64,000 bases of DNA from Ecdyonurus torrentis (Eukaryota; Arthropoda; Insecta; Ephemeroptera; Heptageniidae). Position 1 is the first letter of the stretch. Each line of letters begins with the position of its first letter. Positions 37,295 to 48,420 of this stretch are shown here, in pieces. Below the pieces are notes generated by a model that saw only the letters and a list, made by a program, of their open reading frames with translations, did no database searches and was not told the DNA's origin. A program made the position numbers and the translations under genes. The DNA is taken from NCBI GenBank assembly GCA_949318235.1, contig OX439127.1, positions 7,341,534 through 7,405,533 on the forward strand. The letters run 5' to 3'.

Positions 37295-37700
37295 GGCAGG
37301 AAATCAGGTACTGCGGGATTAGACTAAAAAATTGTAAAGAGAGAAAAACCTGAACTTTTGCACAGTGATACTTAAGATATATATGGCATCTTCAAAAAGT
37401 AAAAAATTGGGGGGTCACCATGCTAATTTTTAAATTATGAGTTTCTAAAGTGTTAGTCCCATAAGAGCCCATATTAATTAATTTAATTTAATTTTAATTA
37501 ATTTAATTTCATTTTAATTAATTTAATTTTAATTAATTTACTTTCATTTTAATTAATTTAATTTCAATAATTATTTTCTCTCTTATCTGATGGCTATGGG
37601 TTCTGAAAATTTTATCATAGGTAGCTGTTACTGTAAACTTTCAAATGACATCATAAAGATTTTTTTTTGTTAATTTTGAGTTACAAGCTATCTACAACCC
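37295..37700 (-). mobile_element. K1 family element, inverted copy
   Basis: TTAA at 37,291-37,294 and 37,701-37,704. Minus orientation relative to 31,468-31,809. Contains a local AATTAATTT-like tandem expansion near 37,475-37,565. Confidence 0.75.
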
Positions 37701-37747
37701 TTAATAAATAACAAACAAATAACTGATAAATAAATTAACACTTACAA

Positions 37748-37832
37748 TCATTATATTGATGTAGAAAAACTGGTGCTGCTTCCCTTGGGTTCGGCACCAT
37801 CGAAGACACGCAAGTGGTTGCTTGAACTTTGT
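37748..37832. other. Exon-like segment homologous to 34.6 kb
   Basis: Minus strand: 'ctacaaag' acceptor, about 81 bp, then a strong GTAAGTG donor. Two minus frames are open across it. On the plus strand, a frame ...TIEDTQVVA ends at a TGA that the 34.6-kb copy shares as IVEDTEVMA, but that copy has a 1-nt length difference upstream which breaks the frame. See the 34,584 entry for alternatives. Confidence 0.3.
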
Positions 37833-38129
37833 AGTAAATAAAACGAAGTAACTATTTCAAAATTATGTATATCAAATGGTCCTATTTTAGTATATAAACT
37901 TAAATAGTACCTTCTGCAAAGTATAGTGAGGCTTTAATAATGTTTGGAAGTATAAGGGTAAACAAAACTAGTTTCTAACACACCCAACACCACATTGTAT
38001 GTATACATACATTATACATTATAATATAGCACTACAAAATTTAATAGCGACACTTAATTATGATTTTAAAAGAAAGTTGTCCAATCAAAAGATCACACAG
38101 GATATGAAGAACTGATTAAACATTTACTA

Positions 38130-38345
38130 TATATGCAAAACCTAAAGCTCAGAGAGAGCTCAGGAAAAAATGTTGTTAGCGAGCGGCAATAAGACAGAGA
38201 GAAGCTTGTTTCTGTGCCATGTCTCGTCGAGATCTGACGATGAAGCTTTGCTTGAAGCTGCGAGCACCGTGCTTGGCTATTGTGCGCAGTAGTCAGTGCG
38301 CACCAGTACGGCACTGAAATACTGTACATAGCAAGTAGAGAGAAC
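38130..38345. other. G+C-richer island of unknown function
   Basis: About 200 bp near 50 percent G+C in A+T-rich surroundings. An 84-codon ORF on the minus strand (38,093-38,347) and a 40-codon plus ORF (38,169-38,291, ...SRSDDEALLEAASTVLGYCAQ) overlap. Neither is recognisable. It could be a first exon, a promoter or a repeat. Confidence 0.3.
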
Positions 38346-38795
38346 ACAATTTCATTTTTTTAATTACTGAAGAAACTGAAGGAAACTGAGGAGTTCACAA
38401 AAGAGCATAAAATTAGTGGTCCTACATTAAAGTTAGCTCTGCTGCAAGCTTACAACAAGTGCAGTATGTTGTGCTTGTGCTGTTTTATGACATATGATAA
38501 ATTTTGCTAACTTCATTTAGGTTGCAAAAATAATATAATTGAGCTAGAATTCGATTTTATAGAATTATTTTGTTATAAAAAAATGATATTATAGTTTTTT
38601 AAATTAACTTTTAATATGGTAATTGAAAATATTTTTATTATTATTATTTTATTAATTGTAAATTATGACAAGAGCAAACGATTGTTGTATCCACCAAAGT
38701 TATTATCAACTGACTGCATGGCTCAATGACAATTTATTATTCTAATTCATGAGGAGCATAATTATTAGTGTAGCATTAATATAACTTACAAATAT

Positions 38796-38799
<4 letters not shown>

Positions 38800-38851
<52 letters not shown>
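38800..38851. repeat. Poly-A tract, about 52 bp
   Basis: Uninterrupted A-run; may be the tail of an old retroposon, but no body was recognised on its left. Confidence 0.9.
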
Positions 38852-38852
<1 letters not shown>

Positions 38853-38998
38853 CAGTCATTTTACAGGTGTTCCATATAGTAATTTCGTAGTGTGTTTTAC
38901 AACTTTGAGCACTATGTACAGAGCAGGTATAAGATTAAAGGACGCTAAACAGAAAATCTCTACTACGAGGTTACTATGTGGAACACATTAATAGCAAA

Positions 38999-39349
38999 TT
39001 TACTTACTCACTTACTCACTTACTCACTCACTCACTCACTCACTCACTCACTCACTCACTCACTCACTCACTCACTCACTCACTCACTCACTCACTCACT
39101 CACTCACTCACTCACTCACTCACTCACTCACTCACTCACTCACTCACTCACTCACTCACTCACTCACTCACTCACTCACTCACTCACTCACTCACTCACT
39201 CACTCACTCACTCACTCACTCACTCACTCACTCACTCACTCACTCACTCACTCACTCACTCACTCACTCACTCACTCACTCACTCACTCACTCACTCACT
39301 CACTCACTCACTCACTCACTCACTCACTCACTCACTCACTCACTTACTC

Positions 39350-39397
<48 letters not shown>
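38999..39397 (+). repeat. (CTCA)n then (CTTA)n microsatellite, about 400 bp
   Basis: Nearly pure ACTC tetranucleotide to about 39,343, then ACTT to 39,397, with a few ACTT units also at the left edge. Two frames read through as (LTHS)n because the period is 4. The 179- and 190-codon ORFs are therefore artefacts, despite being the longest in the window. Confidence 0.97.
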
Positions 39398-39497
39398 GCC
39401 GCAAGCACAAACTTTTATGTTGGCAACATATATGACACGTACATACGAGCAGTATATAGGCGTGGTTCAGTTGCATTGGCGACAAGTCGGCGACATT

Positions 39498-39760
39498 CTT
39501 TTTACATTGCAATATAATGCTCCTGCTTCTACAGTCCGTGCCACCTAAAGATGTTTGCGATTAATCGAAATCGAGCCACGAGCCAATAGACGTTCAAGCG
39601 CTCAAGGTCACTAGGAGTTGGGGTAATGTTAACTGAATGGAGAGTTTTTAGGCGTTCTTCTATTGGTCGCATCCTTACGTGGCGCGGACTGTATATCATA
39701 CTTCATGCTTATAATATCATATTTATGTTTTTACATTGCAATATAATGCTCCTGCCTCTA
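39498..39760 (+). repeat. 33-bp direct repeat flanking a small MITE
   Basis: 'tttttacattgcaatataat' plus 'gctcctgc.tcta' occurs at 39,498 and 39,727. Between them lies the inverted-repeat element at 39,530-39,693. Confidence 0.8.
39530..39693. mobile_element. 164-bp inverted-repeat element (TACAGTCCG ends)
   Basis: Left TACAGTCCGTGCCACCTAA and right TTACGTGGCGCGGACTGTA are inverted repeats with few mismatches. Inner arms share 'ccaatag' and 'ctattgg'. TA ends suggest a TA target. Confidence 0.65.
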
Positions 39761-40551
39761 TCTCACGTTATATTATTATCGTCTGGCTTTAACATTATCT
39801 GTGTGCTGACTAAGCGACTGTTATTTCTTGTGTGCAATTTTAAAGTGGATTAATGTTGGTTTACAGTACGTTAATATCATGAAATATTATAAAGACAATA
39901 GTAATTAATCAAAATGTGTGAACCTCATAAAAATATAATGAGGAAGACTTAACAATTTAATTGTGAGTAAATTTTATTTCGCATTCTAAAAGACGATATT
40001 TTCCTAAATCTATTGATACGTGATGTCGTAATTTTTGAGTTCATTTATAGTATTTTGAATTAATTCTTGAAAGTCATGAAATGTCATCACAGTTTGAAAC
40101 TTTGTCCTATTTTCACTTGTATATAATTTGCTGCTTCTGACGTCATTTTTCGATTTTCAAAAATTAATGAAAAACACTTCATGAACTAAATATTTATAAA
40201 TTCACATCAATCAGTTCACGAAAATGCCTTCTTTTAGAATATGAAATAAAAATTTACCTTTTTTGTAGTCTTTTTCGTCCATTGTAATGAATTAATATAA
40301 TATGATATTTTATTTATTTAATATCTTATAATATAAAAGCATTATTATATTAGAGTTTTGTTTAAAATTCAAAATTTCATGATTCATATTCCTTCCATCA
40401 CACAATCAAAAGATTGTAAGTAACAAATATAAAACATAGTCCATTGTTCTGCTCTGCAGTTTAGTAATAAGGATCATGCAACATAATGTATAATAATATT
40501 GCTGTACATTTATCTCGTAAACTTAAGTGCGACCCAACACCCAACTGTCTT

Positions 40552-40552
<1 letters not shown>

Positions 40553-40624
<72 letters not shown>
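40553..40624. repeat. (GA)n microsatellite
   Basis: Pure GA run of about 70 bp. ORFs with poly-RE or poly-SL here are artefacts. Confidence 0.97.
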
Positions 40625-40627
<3 letters not shown>

Positions 40628-40984
40628 TTGTTAACTGCGAACCAGGAAACTGCGAACACCAGGAACTGCGAGTATTTTGTTATAGTTTTAATTTCGTTGA
40701 CAATAATAATAATCATAAAAACCTGCAACATTGAATGAGAACAATGTTGAAAATAATGCTTTCAAAAATTGACAAAAAAAATTTTCAATCAATCAATGTA
40801 TGCAATGTATTGATTGTTAGGCTATGAGTTTGTTTGTTTTTATCAGCTAAACTTATTTTCGCGTATATTCTGTTAAAATGCACTCCCTTCCCTCCAATTG
40901 TCACCTGGTTTCCACCTTTGTTGACTCCACAGCCAAAACAATAGGCTAATTAATTTAATTAGCCTCGTACAGCCAACGAACTAA

Positions 40985-41200
40985 CCAACTATAAAAAAAG
41001 TAGTAATTATGCTAGCTCATTTCCAGCATAATTAGTTCAATACAACATTATCATAACCTAAGCTGTACTTCACAATAACTAGTACAAAGCATTAAATTGA
41101 TGTTAGATGTTATATGCCATATTTATTTATGTTGTTCTAATTTACTGTCGCTTATGTTCTAACGACATAAGTAGTGCATAAATACTTTAATATTTCTCTC
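40985..41200. mobile_element. P family element, diverged copy
   Basis: 'attatgctagctcatttccagcataatt', with 'tatttatgttgttctaat' later, aligns with the copy at 29,050-29,268. Termini are too eroded to place exactly. Confidence 0.5.
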
Positions 41201-41369
41201 CATAGAAGATTTTCCTCTTTTTATAATTGCAAATTTAAATGCATTAACAACTGATGCGCAAAATAACGCACAAATAATTCATAGAGAGGGAAAGGATCAT
41301 GGATTTAATTATGACGTAGATACATGCTAAAATTTATATAAAACAAAGACATAACTATAGTTTCTACTC

Positions 41370-41668
41370 TCTAGTGTTTTATGTGCATGACGCTGCACTG
41401 TACACGCTTCGACGCCATACTGGATTAATGAATGGCATTGCTCAGCATAGGACTAACGCCTTTTTTTTTGGGAGGGGGGAAGGATGAGTAACTTTTTTTT
41501 TTTTCTCGCATACTTAAAATAGTTACAATACAATCATTTTTAAACACGTTGACAGTAACAATGCTCTCGAAAATATTGAAACTGGCATAATGAGTAATTT
41601 TTCTATACGGACCTATGTTATGTAGTGCTCACTTATGGTATTTATATCGACTTTTATATCAATGCCAA
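41370..41668 (+). mobile_element. M1 MITE copy
   Basis: 'tgtgcatgacg' (palindrome decayed), 'cttcgacgccatactggatt', 'cattgctcagcataggacta', 'tctcgcatacttaaaata', 'caatgctctcgaaaatattg' and 'tttatatcgacttttatat'. Confidence 0.8.
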
Positions 41669-41767
41669 AAACTACAACAGAATTTATCCCAATTGTTATC
41701 TATAAATTAGAGAAGTACTGCGCTGTTAATTTTAAATTTGACGTACTACGCGTAATATTTGTCACCA

Positions 41768-41769
<2 letters not shown>

Positions 41770-41799
<30 letters not shown>
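41770..41799. repeat. Poly-T tract, about 30 bp
   Basis: Uninterrupted T-run. Confidence 0.9.
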
Positions 41800-41801
<2 letters not shown>

Positions 41802-42465
41802 CTTCTATAACAAAATCTTTAACTTGGAAGTGCCATAAAATTTATTTCCAAAACGTAATTAATGAGTACTTAATATGATGTCTTGACTATGGTTTGCCTC
41901 ACTTTACAAACCAAATAATTTTTATGATAAAATCATAAAATTGAGAACAGTTTTATTAATAATTTAAGTAACGTTTTTTTAGTAGGATTTAATAATAACA
42001 AAGATGACAAATTTTTGTGAAATACTGTAATGACACATCTTAAAATTAAATATATATTTTTTAATTATATTTCTTTTTATGGCATTTCTTTTTTTCCTTG
42101 AAAACTCAAATATCAATAAAATAACAAAATGTTTACGAAATAAAGTCACACAAGAAATATTTATTGTATTATAGTATAAATAATATAAATATAATTCTTA
42201 GTAAATGCATTGAAAACAGTTTTTGTAGACATAATTTATACATAGTTAAGTTAAATAAATGATAGAAGACGCCAAACATTAAAATATTCTAAACAAAAAG
42301 TGACTAGTTTTCTTGTTAGCAAAGTTCAGCCTTGAGGTCACGTCTGCAGCTGTATGGAGTATGGAGGGTGACGTTATCTTGCTAACACTTCAGCTTGACT
42401 TCAAAGAAGCGTATTAAAACTTTACACTTATATAGTTCATAAAAAAAAAGTAACATATTTTTATC

Positions 42466-42870
42466 TTTTTTTTTTTTTTTTTTTTTTTTTTTGCTTGCCA
42501 TATTGTGTTATTGTGCTATACACCAATCCCAGTCCCAGTCAAGACATTGTCTTATCGACAGGTAAGAACTTTCCAATTAATGGCAAAGCACACACGGGCC
42601 GGCCACGGCCTAAGTACACAGCCCGGCATTCGCCATGACAGCCTAAAGAAACCGAGGAAACATCTAGGCAGGCTGGTCGGTTCAATCACATCAATCATGC
42701 ACCTCCCGAATACTGTGCGTCGCGTCATGGAATGCATGTAAACATGCATTGTGCAACGTGTTGTGCTCTCACACTTCACGTACGCACCCAGCAGTGGCTC
42801 GAACCTATACTCGGTGTGGAGTACAGAGTTGCGAGTCAGCTGCCTTCACCACTCGGCCATACCAGCTCGG
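42466..42870 (-). mobile_element. SINE-A, full-length
   Basis: On the minus strand: box A TGGCCGAGTGGTGAAGG near 42,845-42,861 and box B AGGTTCGAGCC near 42,801-42,811, the layout of a class II tRNA (Leu/Ser type). A tRNA-unrelated body of about 290 bp follows, then ACACAATATGGCAAGC and an A-tail of about 27. It is nearly identical to the copy at 44,646-45,044, implying recent activity. The ORFs at 42,505-42,976 are frames through the SINE, not genes. Confidence 0.92.
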
Positions 42871-42910
42871 TATGGCCGAGCTGTTTGTATGGCCGAGCGG
42901 TATGGCCGAG
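42871..42910 (+). repeat. Three inverted copies of the SINE box-A motif
   Basis: TATGGCCGAG occurs at 42,871, 42,888 and 42,901 on the plus strand, right beside the 5' end of a SINE whose own box A points the other way. This makes a small palindromic cluster at the SINE head. Confidence 0.85.
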
Positions 42911-43245
42911 TTTTGTTTCAAAAAGAAAAAAAGTTTCAAAAGTATGAAAGTATCAAGTATTTTACAATTTAGGTAGTATTTATTTTTATTCGCTTGTGTT
43001 TAGAGTTAAATTTTTAGGAAACATGAATATACATATTTTATTAATTATATTTTAAAGCTTTGTACACAATGAAGCCAAGTTAACGTAAAAATGCTAACTA
43101 GTTCGACTTTTTTTTTTTTTTTTTTTACATAATAATATTTCAAGTGGAAATTTCTTATGCAAAAAAAAAAAGTTTACTATAGTAAATATTCGTTTTCTTA
43201 ACTGTAGTATAAGTAATTAGAACAGCTTATTTTAGAAAAGCTTTT

Positions 43246-43246
<1 letters not shown>

Positions 43247-43295
<49 letters not shown>

Positions 43296-43296
43296 G
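43247..43296. repeat. (GA)n microsatellite
   Basis: GA run with one CA interruption. Confidence 0.95.
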
Positions 43297-43299
43297 GAC

Positions 43300-44190
43300 A
43301 TAAAAATACACCATTAACAACATCAAGAAAAGGAAAAAAAACTGTAAATATTAGAAATTATTAAAAAAAAACGGATACGTGATTAACAAAGTTAACTTTT
43401 AAAGTTATTTAAATGTAATAAAATTAATGTTTCAGCAAAAGAAAATAATAGTAAATAAATAAATAGGTAAATAAATAAACAAAACAAAATAAATAAATCA
43501 GCAAAATATTAATTTCTCCTTTCCTTTCCTCTTTTTTTTTTTTTTTTTAATTTTTTTATTTTTTTTGGAAAATTTGCTGCAATAATTTTTAAAACTCTTA
43601 AACAGATGTGTCACATAATTGACGCCAGTAAAATAATTTAACCAGTAATTGTCACTGATAACGCTTTTTTTTTCTATAGAAAGGGCTTTAGTCAAGTCAG
43701 GCAAAAAATTTGAATTGAATGCATATAAAATACGAAAATTTTTGAATTTCTTTAATTTTGAGGAAGATTTTAGTATATACACATAATATTTTATCGTAAT
43801 TTTACGATGGTTAATGCTTCCTTTTAAAAAAAAATCAGTCAAATAAAAGCATATTATAATATATTAACAATTAAATATATAATATAAAGAAATACCACAG
43901 CGTGGCGTTTCGATTTCAATGAACTTTAATAATTTCAAAATGTCAAAATTTTATTTATGAAATTATAGCTTAAAATTAAGAAACATGGCTATGTTGGTTA
44001 TTTAATAGGTTGTGATTCAAGTTTTTGAGACAATAAGGAAAAATTAAAAACTACTTTCAAGTTTCAATGTTATTCTTATGGTGCAAACAAATTCACTGTA
44101 CTGTATGTTAGGTAAAAAGTGAGCATTTATTATGGCATTTTCAACGATATTTTTGTCACTTTATACCAAACAGACAGTACAGTACTGTAT
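43300..44190. other. AT-rich DNA without recognisable gene
   Basis: The 114-codon minus ORF at 43,498-43,842 is lysine-rich low complexity at its C-terminus and unrecognisable elsewhere; I do not support it as a gene. Confidence 0.5.
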
Positions 44191-44331
44191 ATCCAAATTT
44201 ACAAAAAAAAAGGTGCGTTCTGCCTGTCTGATGCAGTATTTTACTGGATGAAGTTTTAGAAAACTTGAAAACATTTGGAGAAACAAAAATACTTATTCTC
44301 ACTTATAAAAAAATTTAATCATACTGTATAA

Positions 44332-44366
<35 letters not shown>

Positions 44367-45118
44367 GGAATTTTAATGAATAAATTGCAAGAGAGTATGC
44401 GTATATAGTTTGAATATTTAAAAAATTAATATTTTGCTGCATGATAAAAATATTCATATTTAAATAATATTTATAAAGTAATATAAATGTGTCAGTAAAA
44501 GTAATTAAATAAATTAATGACCATAGGAAACATAAATATTAGTGACTGATAGATTTATTGAGTGACATAAGATTAAAAAAAGCTTGAACAATTTCATATA
44601 CGTGACAGACGCGATATGGTAAAACAGAGGCTGCTTTTGTTTCTCTTTTTTTTTTTTTTTTTTTTTTTGCTTGCCATATTGTGTTATCGTGCTATACACC
44701 AATCCCAGTCCCAGTCAAGACATTGTCTTATCGACAGGTAAGGACTTTCCAATTAATGGAAAAGCACACACGGGCTGGCCACGGCCTAAGTACACAGCCC
44801 GGCATTCGCCATGACAGCCTAGAGAAACCGTGGAAACATTTAGGCAGGCTGGTCGGTGCAATCACATCAATCATGCACCTCCCGAATACTGTGCGTCGTC
44901 ATGGAATGCATGTAAACATGCATCGTGCAACGTGTTGTGCTCTCACACTTCAAGTACGCACCTAGCAGTGGCTCGAACCTATACTCGGTGAGGAGTACAG
45001 AGTTGCGAGTCAGCTGCCTTCACCACTCGGCCATACCAGCTCGGTACCAGCTTGATCTACAGTATAGTTGTGTAGTGATAGAGAGCACTGTACGAGAGGT
45101 TTGTCACTTGTTTTCTTG
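44190..45118. repeat. Inverted segmental duplication, copy 2
   Basis: Reverse complement of 23.77-24.62 kb. Carries an A-run at 44,334-44,364 at the place where the other copy has the M3 element, and SINE-A at 44,646-45,044 which the other lacks. Confidence 0.8.
44646..45044 (-). mobile_element. SINE-A, full-length, with a visible empty site
   Basis: Same structure as at 42.5 kb: box A and box B near the right end on the minus strand, poly-A of about 23 at the left. In the paralogue at 23.8 kb the sequences either side of the insertion ('ttttgttt' and 'gatct.cagta') are contiguous, so that site represents the uninserted state. Confidence 0.92.
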
Positions 45119-45441
45119 TATAGGGTGCATGATGTACATGACGTCATAATGAATGCGCTTCGATGCCATACTGGAGCAATAAAGGACTCAGCATAGAACG
45201 TTTTTCTTTTCTTGGGAAAGTTTATTTGCTGCGGATTTCTTTTTCTGTTTATTTTCATTATTATTATTATTATTCTCATATACTTGAAAACCTAATTCAT
45301 CCTCTGTTAGCAGTATCAATGATCTAAAAAATATTGCTTTGAATTTTTAAATTGGTAACATGTGTCATTTTTTCATACCGACCTAGGTTATTTAGTGCTC
45401 ACATAAGGCGTTGACTTTCATATGAATGCAACCACCCTATA
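45119..45441 (+). mobile_element. M1 MITE copy, intact ends
   Basis: TATAGGGTGCATGATG at the left and CAACCACCCTATA at the right, TGACGTCA at about 45,140. Paralogue of the inverted copy at 23,464-23,765, including flanks. Confidence 0.9.
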
Positions 45442-45461
45442 GCTTGGTATGGAGTTCAAGG

Positions 45462-45462
45462 T

Positions 45463-45510
<48 letters not shown>
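45462..45510. repeat. (GA)n between two M1 copies
   Basis: GA run with an AA interruption. The arrangement M1, 'gcttggtatggag', (GA)n, M1 is mirrored at 23,406-23,464 as (CT)n. Confidence 0.95.
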
Positions 45511-45528
45511 CTGGAAACATACTTTACA

Positions 45529-45672
45529 TATAGGGTGCTTGCATTCATAAAAATGTTGACGCCATATGTGAGCACTAAATAACACGTGTTGCGTGCCATG
45601 GCAGTATAGAAAATCATGCATTTATGCCAGTTTAAAAATACTTAGCACTATTTTTAAGAGCATTTTGAGAGA
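45529..45672 (-). mobile_element. M1 MITE fragment
   Basis: Starts TATAGGGTGCTTGCATTCAT, then 'gttgacgccatatgtgagca', 'gccagtttaaaaatactta' and 'agagcattt', where homology stops. Confidence 0.8.
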
Positions 45673-45818
45673 AAATGTTCAAAACCCACGTTTGTGCTAT
45701 ATACCTTATGTTCATTATATATTTCGCGACCGTAGTTTGTCAGATATCAACCTGTCACCTACTTCCATTAATTTTTGCATTGAAATAGATTTATAAAAGT
45801 ACATGAAGTTATTAAAAT

Positions 45819-46161
45819 AATAGGTCATGTGCGAATGACGTCATATTGAATGCTTTGCGATGCTCTCCTTGATCAATGAATAACATTGCCCAGCATAGGA
45901 CAAGGCTTCTTCTTCTTCTTCTTCTTTTTTAAAATTTTTATTATTATTATTATTTTTTTTTTTAAATTAGCTATTTTTGAGTTAGTATTATTTTTCTTGC
46001 ATACTTGAAAAACTAATTCAACTGTCAACAGCTTCAACGCTTTCAAAAATATTGCGAAGTATTTTTAAACTGACAAAATGTGCCATTTTACCATACTGGC
46101 CCATGTTATTTAGCACTCACTTGTGGCGTCGACTTTAACATGAATGAAACCACCCTTTTAC
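45819..46161 (+). mobile_element. M1 MITE copy
   Basis: ATGACGTCATATTGAATGC, 'aataacattgcccagcatag', a (CTT)n expansion, 'cttgcatacttgaaaaacta', 'ttaaactgacaaaatgtgcc', 'gtggcgtcgactttaacatg' and a right end 'aaccaccctttta'. Confidence 0.85.
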
Positions 46162-46347
46162 TTCTCATTTAGCCCCCTACGATCATCGCGTGCAGCACTG
46201 TCTAAGCATTTATTTTGTATTTTCCGATTTCTGCCGAGCGCTACCGAGCATTGGCGAGACAGCTTGGAACTCAAAATTACGTCAGACTGAGTTCCTAACT
46301 TAGTTCACAAATTGCTCATCGTCTGGCAGCACTATCAAGACTAAACC

Positions 46348-46536
46348 CAAGATACTACATACAAGATAAGGACACGCTCGACCAAATTGGGCCGCCGCGA
46401 AATTCAAAATGAGCCTCTAAGCCAATCAGCGCCCGAGTTGAAGGTCACGTGATCAATATTGACCAATCACAATGCCGCTAAAATTTACATGGGACCAGTT
46501 GGTGTCGCTATCTTGTATGTAGTATCTTGCTAAACC
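46348..46536. mobile_element. 189-bp MITE with CAAGATAC termini
   Basis: Left CAAGATACTACATACAAGAT and right ATCTTGTATGTAGTATCTTG are exact inverted repeats. Flanked by a 7-bp direct repeat CTAAACC on each side. The interior is G+C-richer. A diverged relative lies at 2284-2438. The 7-bp duplication does not settle the superfamily. Confidence 0.87.
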
Positions 46537-46604
46537 AATTGATTGACACTTGATTGGCTGGCAATCGGCAGTAACAGAAAAGTAATTTTAGTTGTTGTTT
46601 TTTA

Positions 46605-46845
46605 AATGCGCACCGAAAAGTTATAGAGTTCCTATTAAGACTTTTTTTTTATAATAAATTTGTTTATACAGTTTTTTAAGATCTAAAGAGCTAACAATTT
46701 ACCGCTGAAGAAACCACGTTTTTGCAAACGAATTTTATTGTTTAAACTTTTTTTAAAACAATAAAGTTATTATTTTGTACTCAAGAATTACATCTATATG
46801 TATCTGAATAATTTCTTAAATATATGTTTTCCATGCGTTGTCAAA
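46605..46845 (+). repeat. Interspersed repeat R, copy 2
   Basis: Ordered blocks shared with 21,080-21,335: 'aatttaccgctgaagaaa', 'aagttattattttgtact' and 'tgaataatttcttaaata'. Confidence 0.7.
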
Positions 46846-47180
46846 TATTTTAATTACTTAAAACAGTAAAAATGAATTGTATAGTCTAAGCAATCTTGGT
46901 GTGAGGGCAGTAACAGAGGCGATTACCCTCACAAAAACAAAATTTGACGAAAGCTTTTTATTATTATTATTATTATTATGTTATTTCTTTTTTGTGCCAT
47001 TTTTTTTAATGCACGAAAGATTCATGGAATTTTTTTTTCAATATTTTACTTATATGTATTAAACTATAAAAATAAGCAAATGTTGATTTTGTTCCTCATA
47101 TCTTAATGATAATAAATTTATAGTGATAGGACTTTGATTCAAAGAAAAAAATATAAGCTACAAATTTGCCAATAACCCTT

Positions 47181-47253
<73 letters not shown>

Positions 47254-48420
47254 ATAGCTTAAGTGACATTCTATTTTTGTTTGAAAAGAATTGAAAGTTT
47301 GTTAAGTTGTTTGCTGATGAATTTGAATCATATTTTATGTAATTTATCACGTAGCTGTGATTTCAATTTCCTTAAATTTGACGATCAATTATGAAGTTCA
47401 TGAATTTGACAGAAGACTGCAGCTGAGTGATAAGATTGGGAGATCAGGGCTGGATTTCTCACCAAGCTCATATAGTTTCATTATTATTATTTTCCCATCG
47501 TCCCTGAAAAAGATTATAACAGTTGGATCTTAGTTGATATACTATTTATTTGCATAAAATAATTCAATATACAAGATTACTGCAGTTGAAATTCTTACGA
47601 ACTGATTAGTAAAAATATTTTCATATTAATTCACTTAAAGTTGTTTCTAGAAATGTAATGTTTGTTATTGTGAGCTTTATTGACGTTTCTTGTACTCCAC
47701 ATGGAGTATAGTACGTATAGTATTGCTCACTTTCATGCACTTTTTTCACTCTGCATTTCTTCAATAAAATTGCAGTTTCTTAGTGATATGAAAAATTCTT
47801 AAAATTTTCTATTATCTCCAAACAAGTATAAATTGGTCGAGAGTATATTCATCATTTAATTTTGCATAAAAAAAACGTTAAAAAGATGTTCTTGCAATGT
47901 TAAATAATAAGAAAGTTGGGTAGCCTAATTCTTATGAACCTCACCGATAATTTCCATTATAAATAATTATGTACTCAAAAATATTAAAATGTTTATCCAT
48001 CTGCACTCTCCAAAAATTAAAATTAAATTATTATTAATTTTATACCTGGCTTGCAACAGTTTTTTAGTTCTAGTTTTAATTATAGGAGATAATTTTTTTA
48101 TGAGTAAACAATAGAGGTTACCGGGTAAAAGCGATAGCCGATCAAAAATATATATATATATTACAGGCAAAATCCTATTTTCATGTTTTTTTTTTTTTTT
48201 TTTTTTTGTTAACTTTTTTGTTAACATTTTTCAGTGTGCCTTACTTACTAGGCTAGTTTTTAAAAAAAGCTATGTAAATTATAATATAATGTATTAAGTT
48301 ATTAGTTACATGATATAACTGCAATAGTTTTCTTTAAAAAAATCAATATTATTCGGGTGTCACAAACACTCCAATAAGAATAGGAAATTAGGTTTCTGAT
48401 CACATTATTATAATACTAAA
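46846..48420. other. AT-rich DNA with (TA)n; one weak exon candidate
   Basis: (TA)n at about 47,191-47,258. On the minus strand a pyrimidine-rich CAG acceptor at 47,504-47,506 precedes about 35 open codons (DDGKIIIMKLYELGEKSSPD...) that end at TGA 47,398-47,400. A GTGAGA donor also occurs inside. It is unrecognised and too short to call. Confidence 0.3.

Noticed and set aside
38976..39548. 190- and 179-codon ORFs (LTHS repeats)
   Set aside because: They are translations of a tetranucleotide microsatellite. The period of 4 keeps the frames open, and the non-repeat tail has no recognisable domain.
42300..42420. Possible short foldback ('tgttagcaa' ... 'ttgctaaca') around a G+C-richer patch
   Set aside because: Only about 9 bp of terminal match and no target duplication; too weak to call an element.
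42800..42865. tRNA gene (Leu/Ser-like A and B boxes)
   Set aside because: No complete cloverleaf or acceptor stem. The same head recurs with a common tail and poly-A, so it is a SINE.
43498..43842. 114-codon minus-strand ORF
   Set aside because: Lysine-rich end derives from a T-run. The remainder is A+T-rich with no motif.
42505..45149. ORFs of 70-94 codons with near-identical proteins at 42.5 and 44.7 kb
   Set aside because: They are frames through the two SINE-A copies. Sequence sharing is due to the SINE, and start and stop positions vary.
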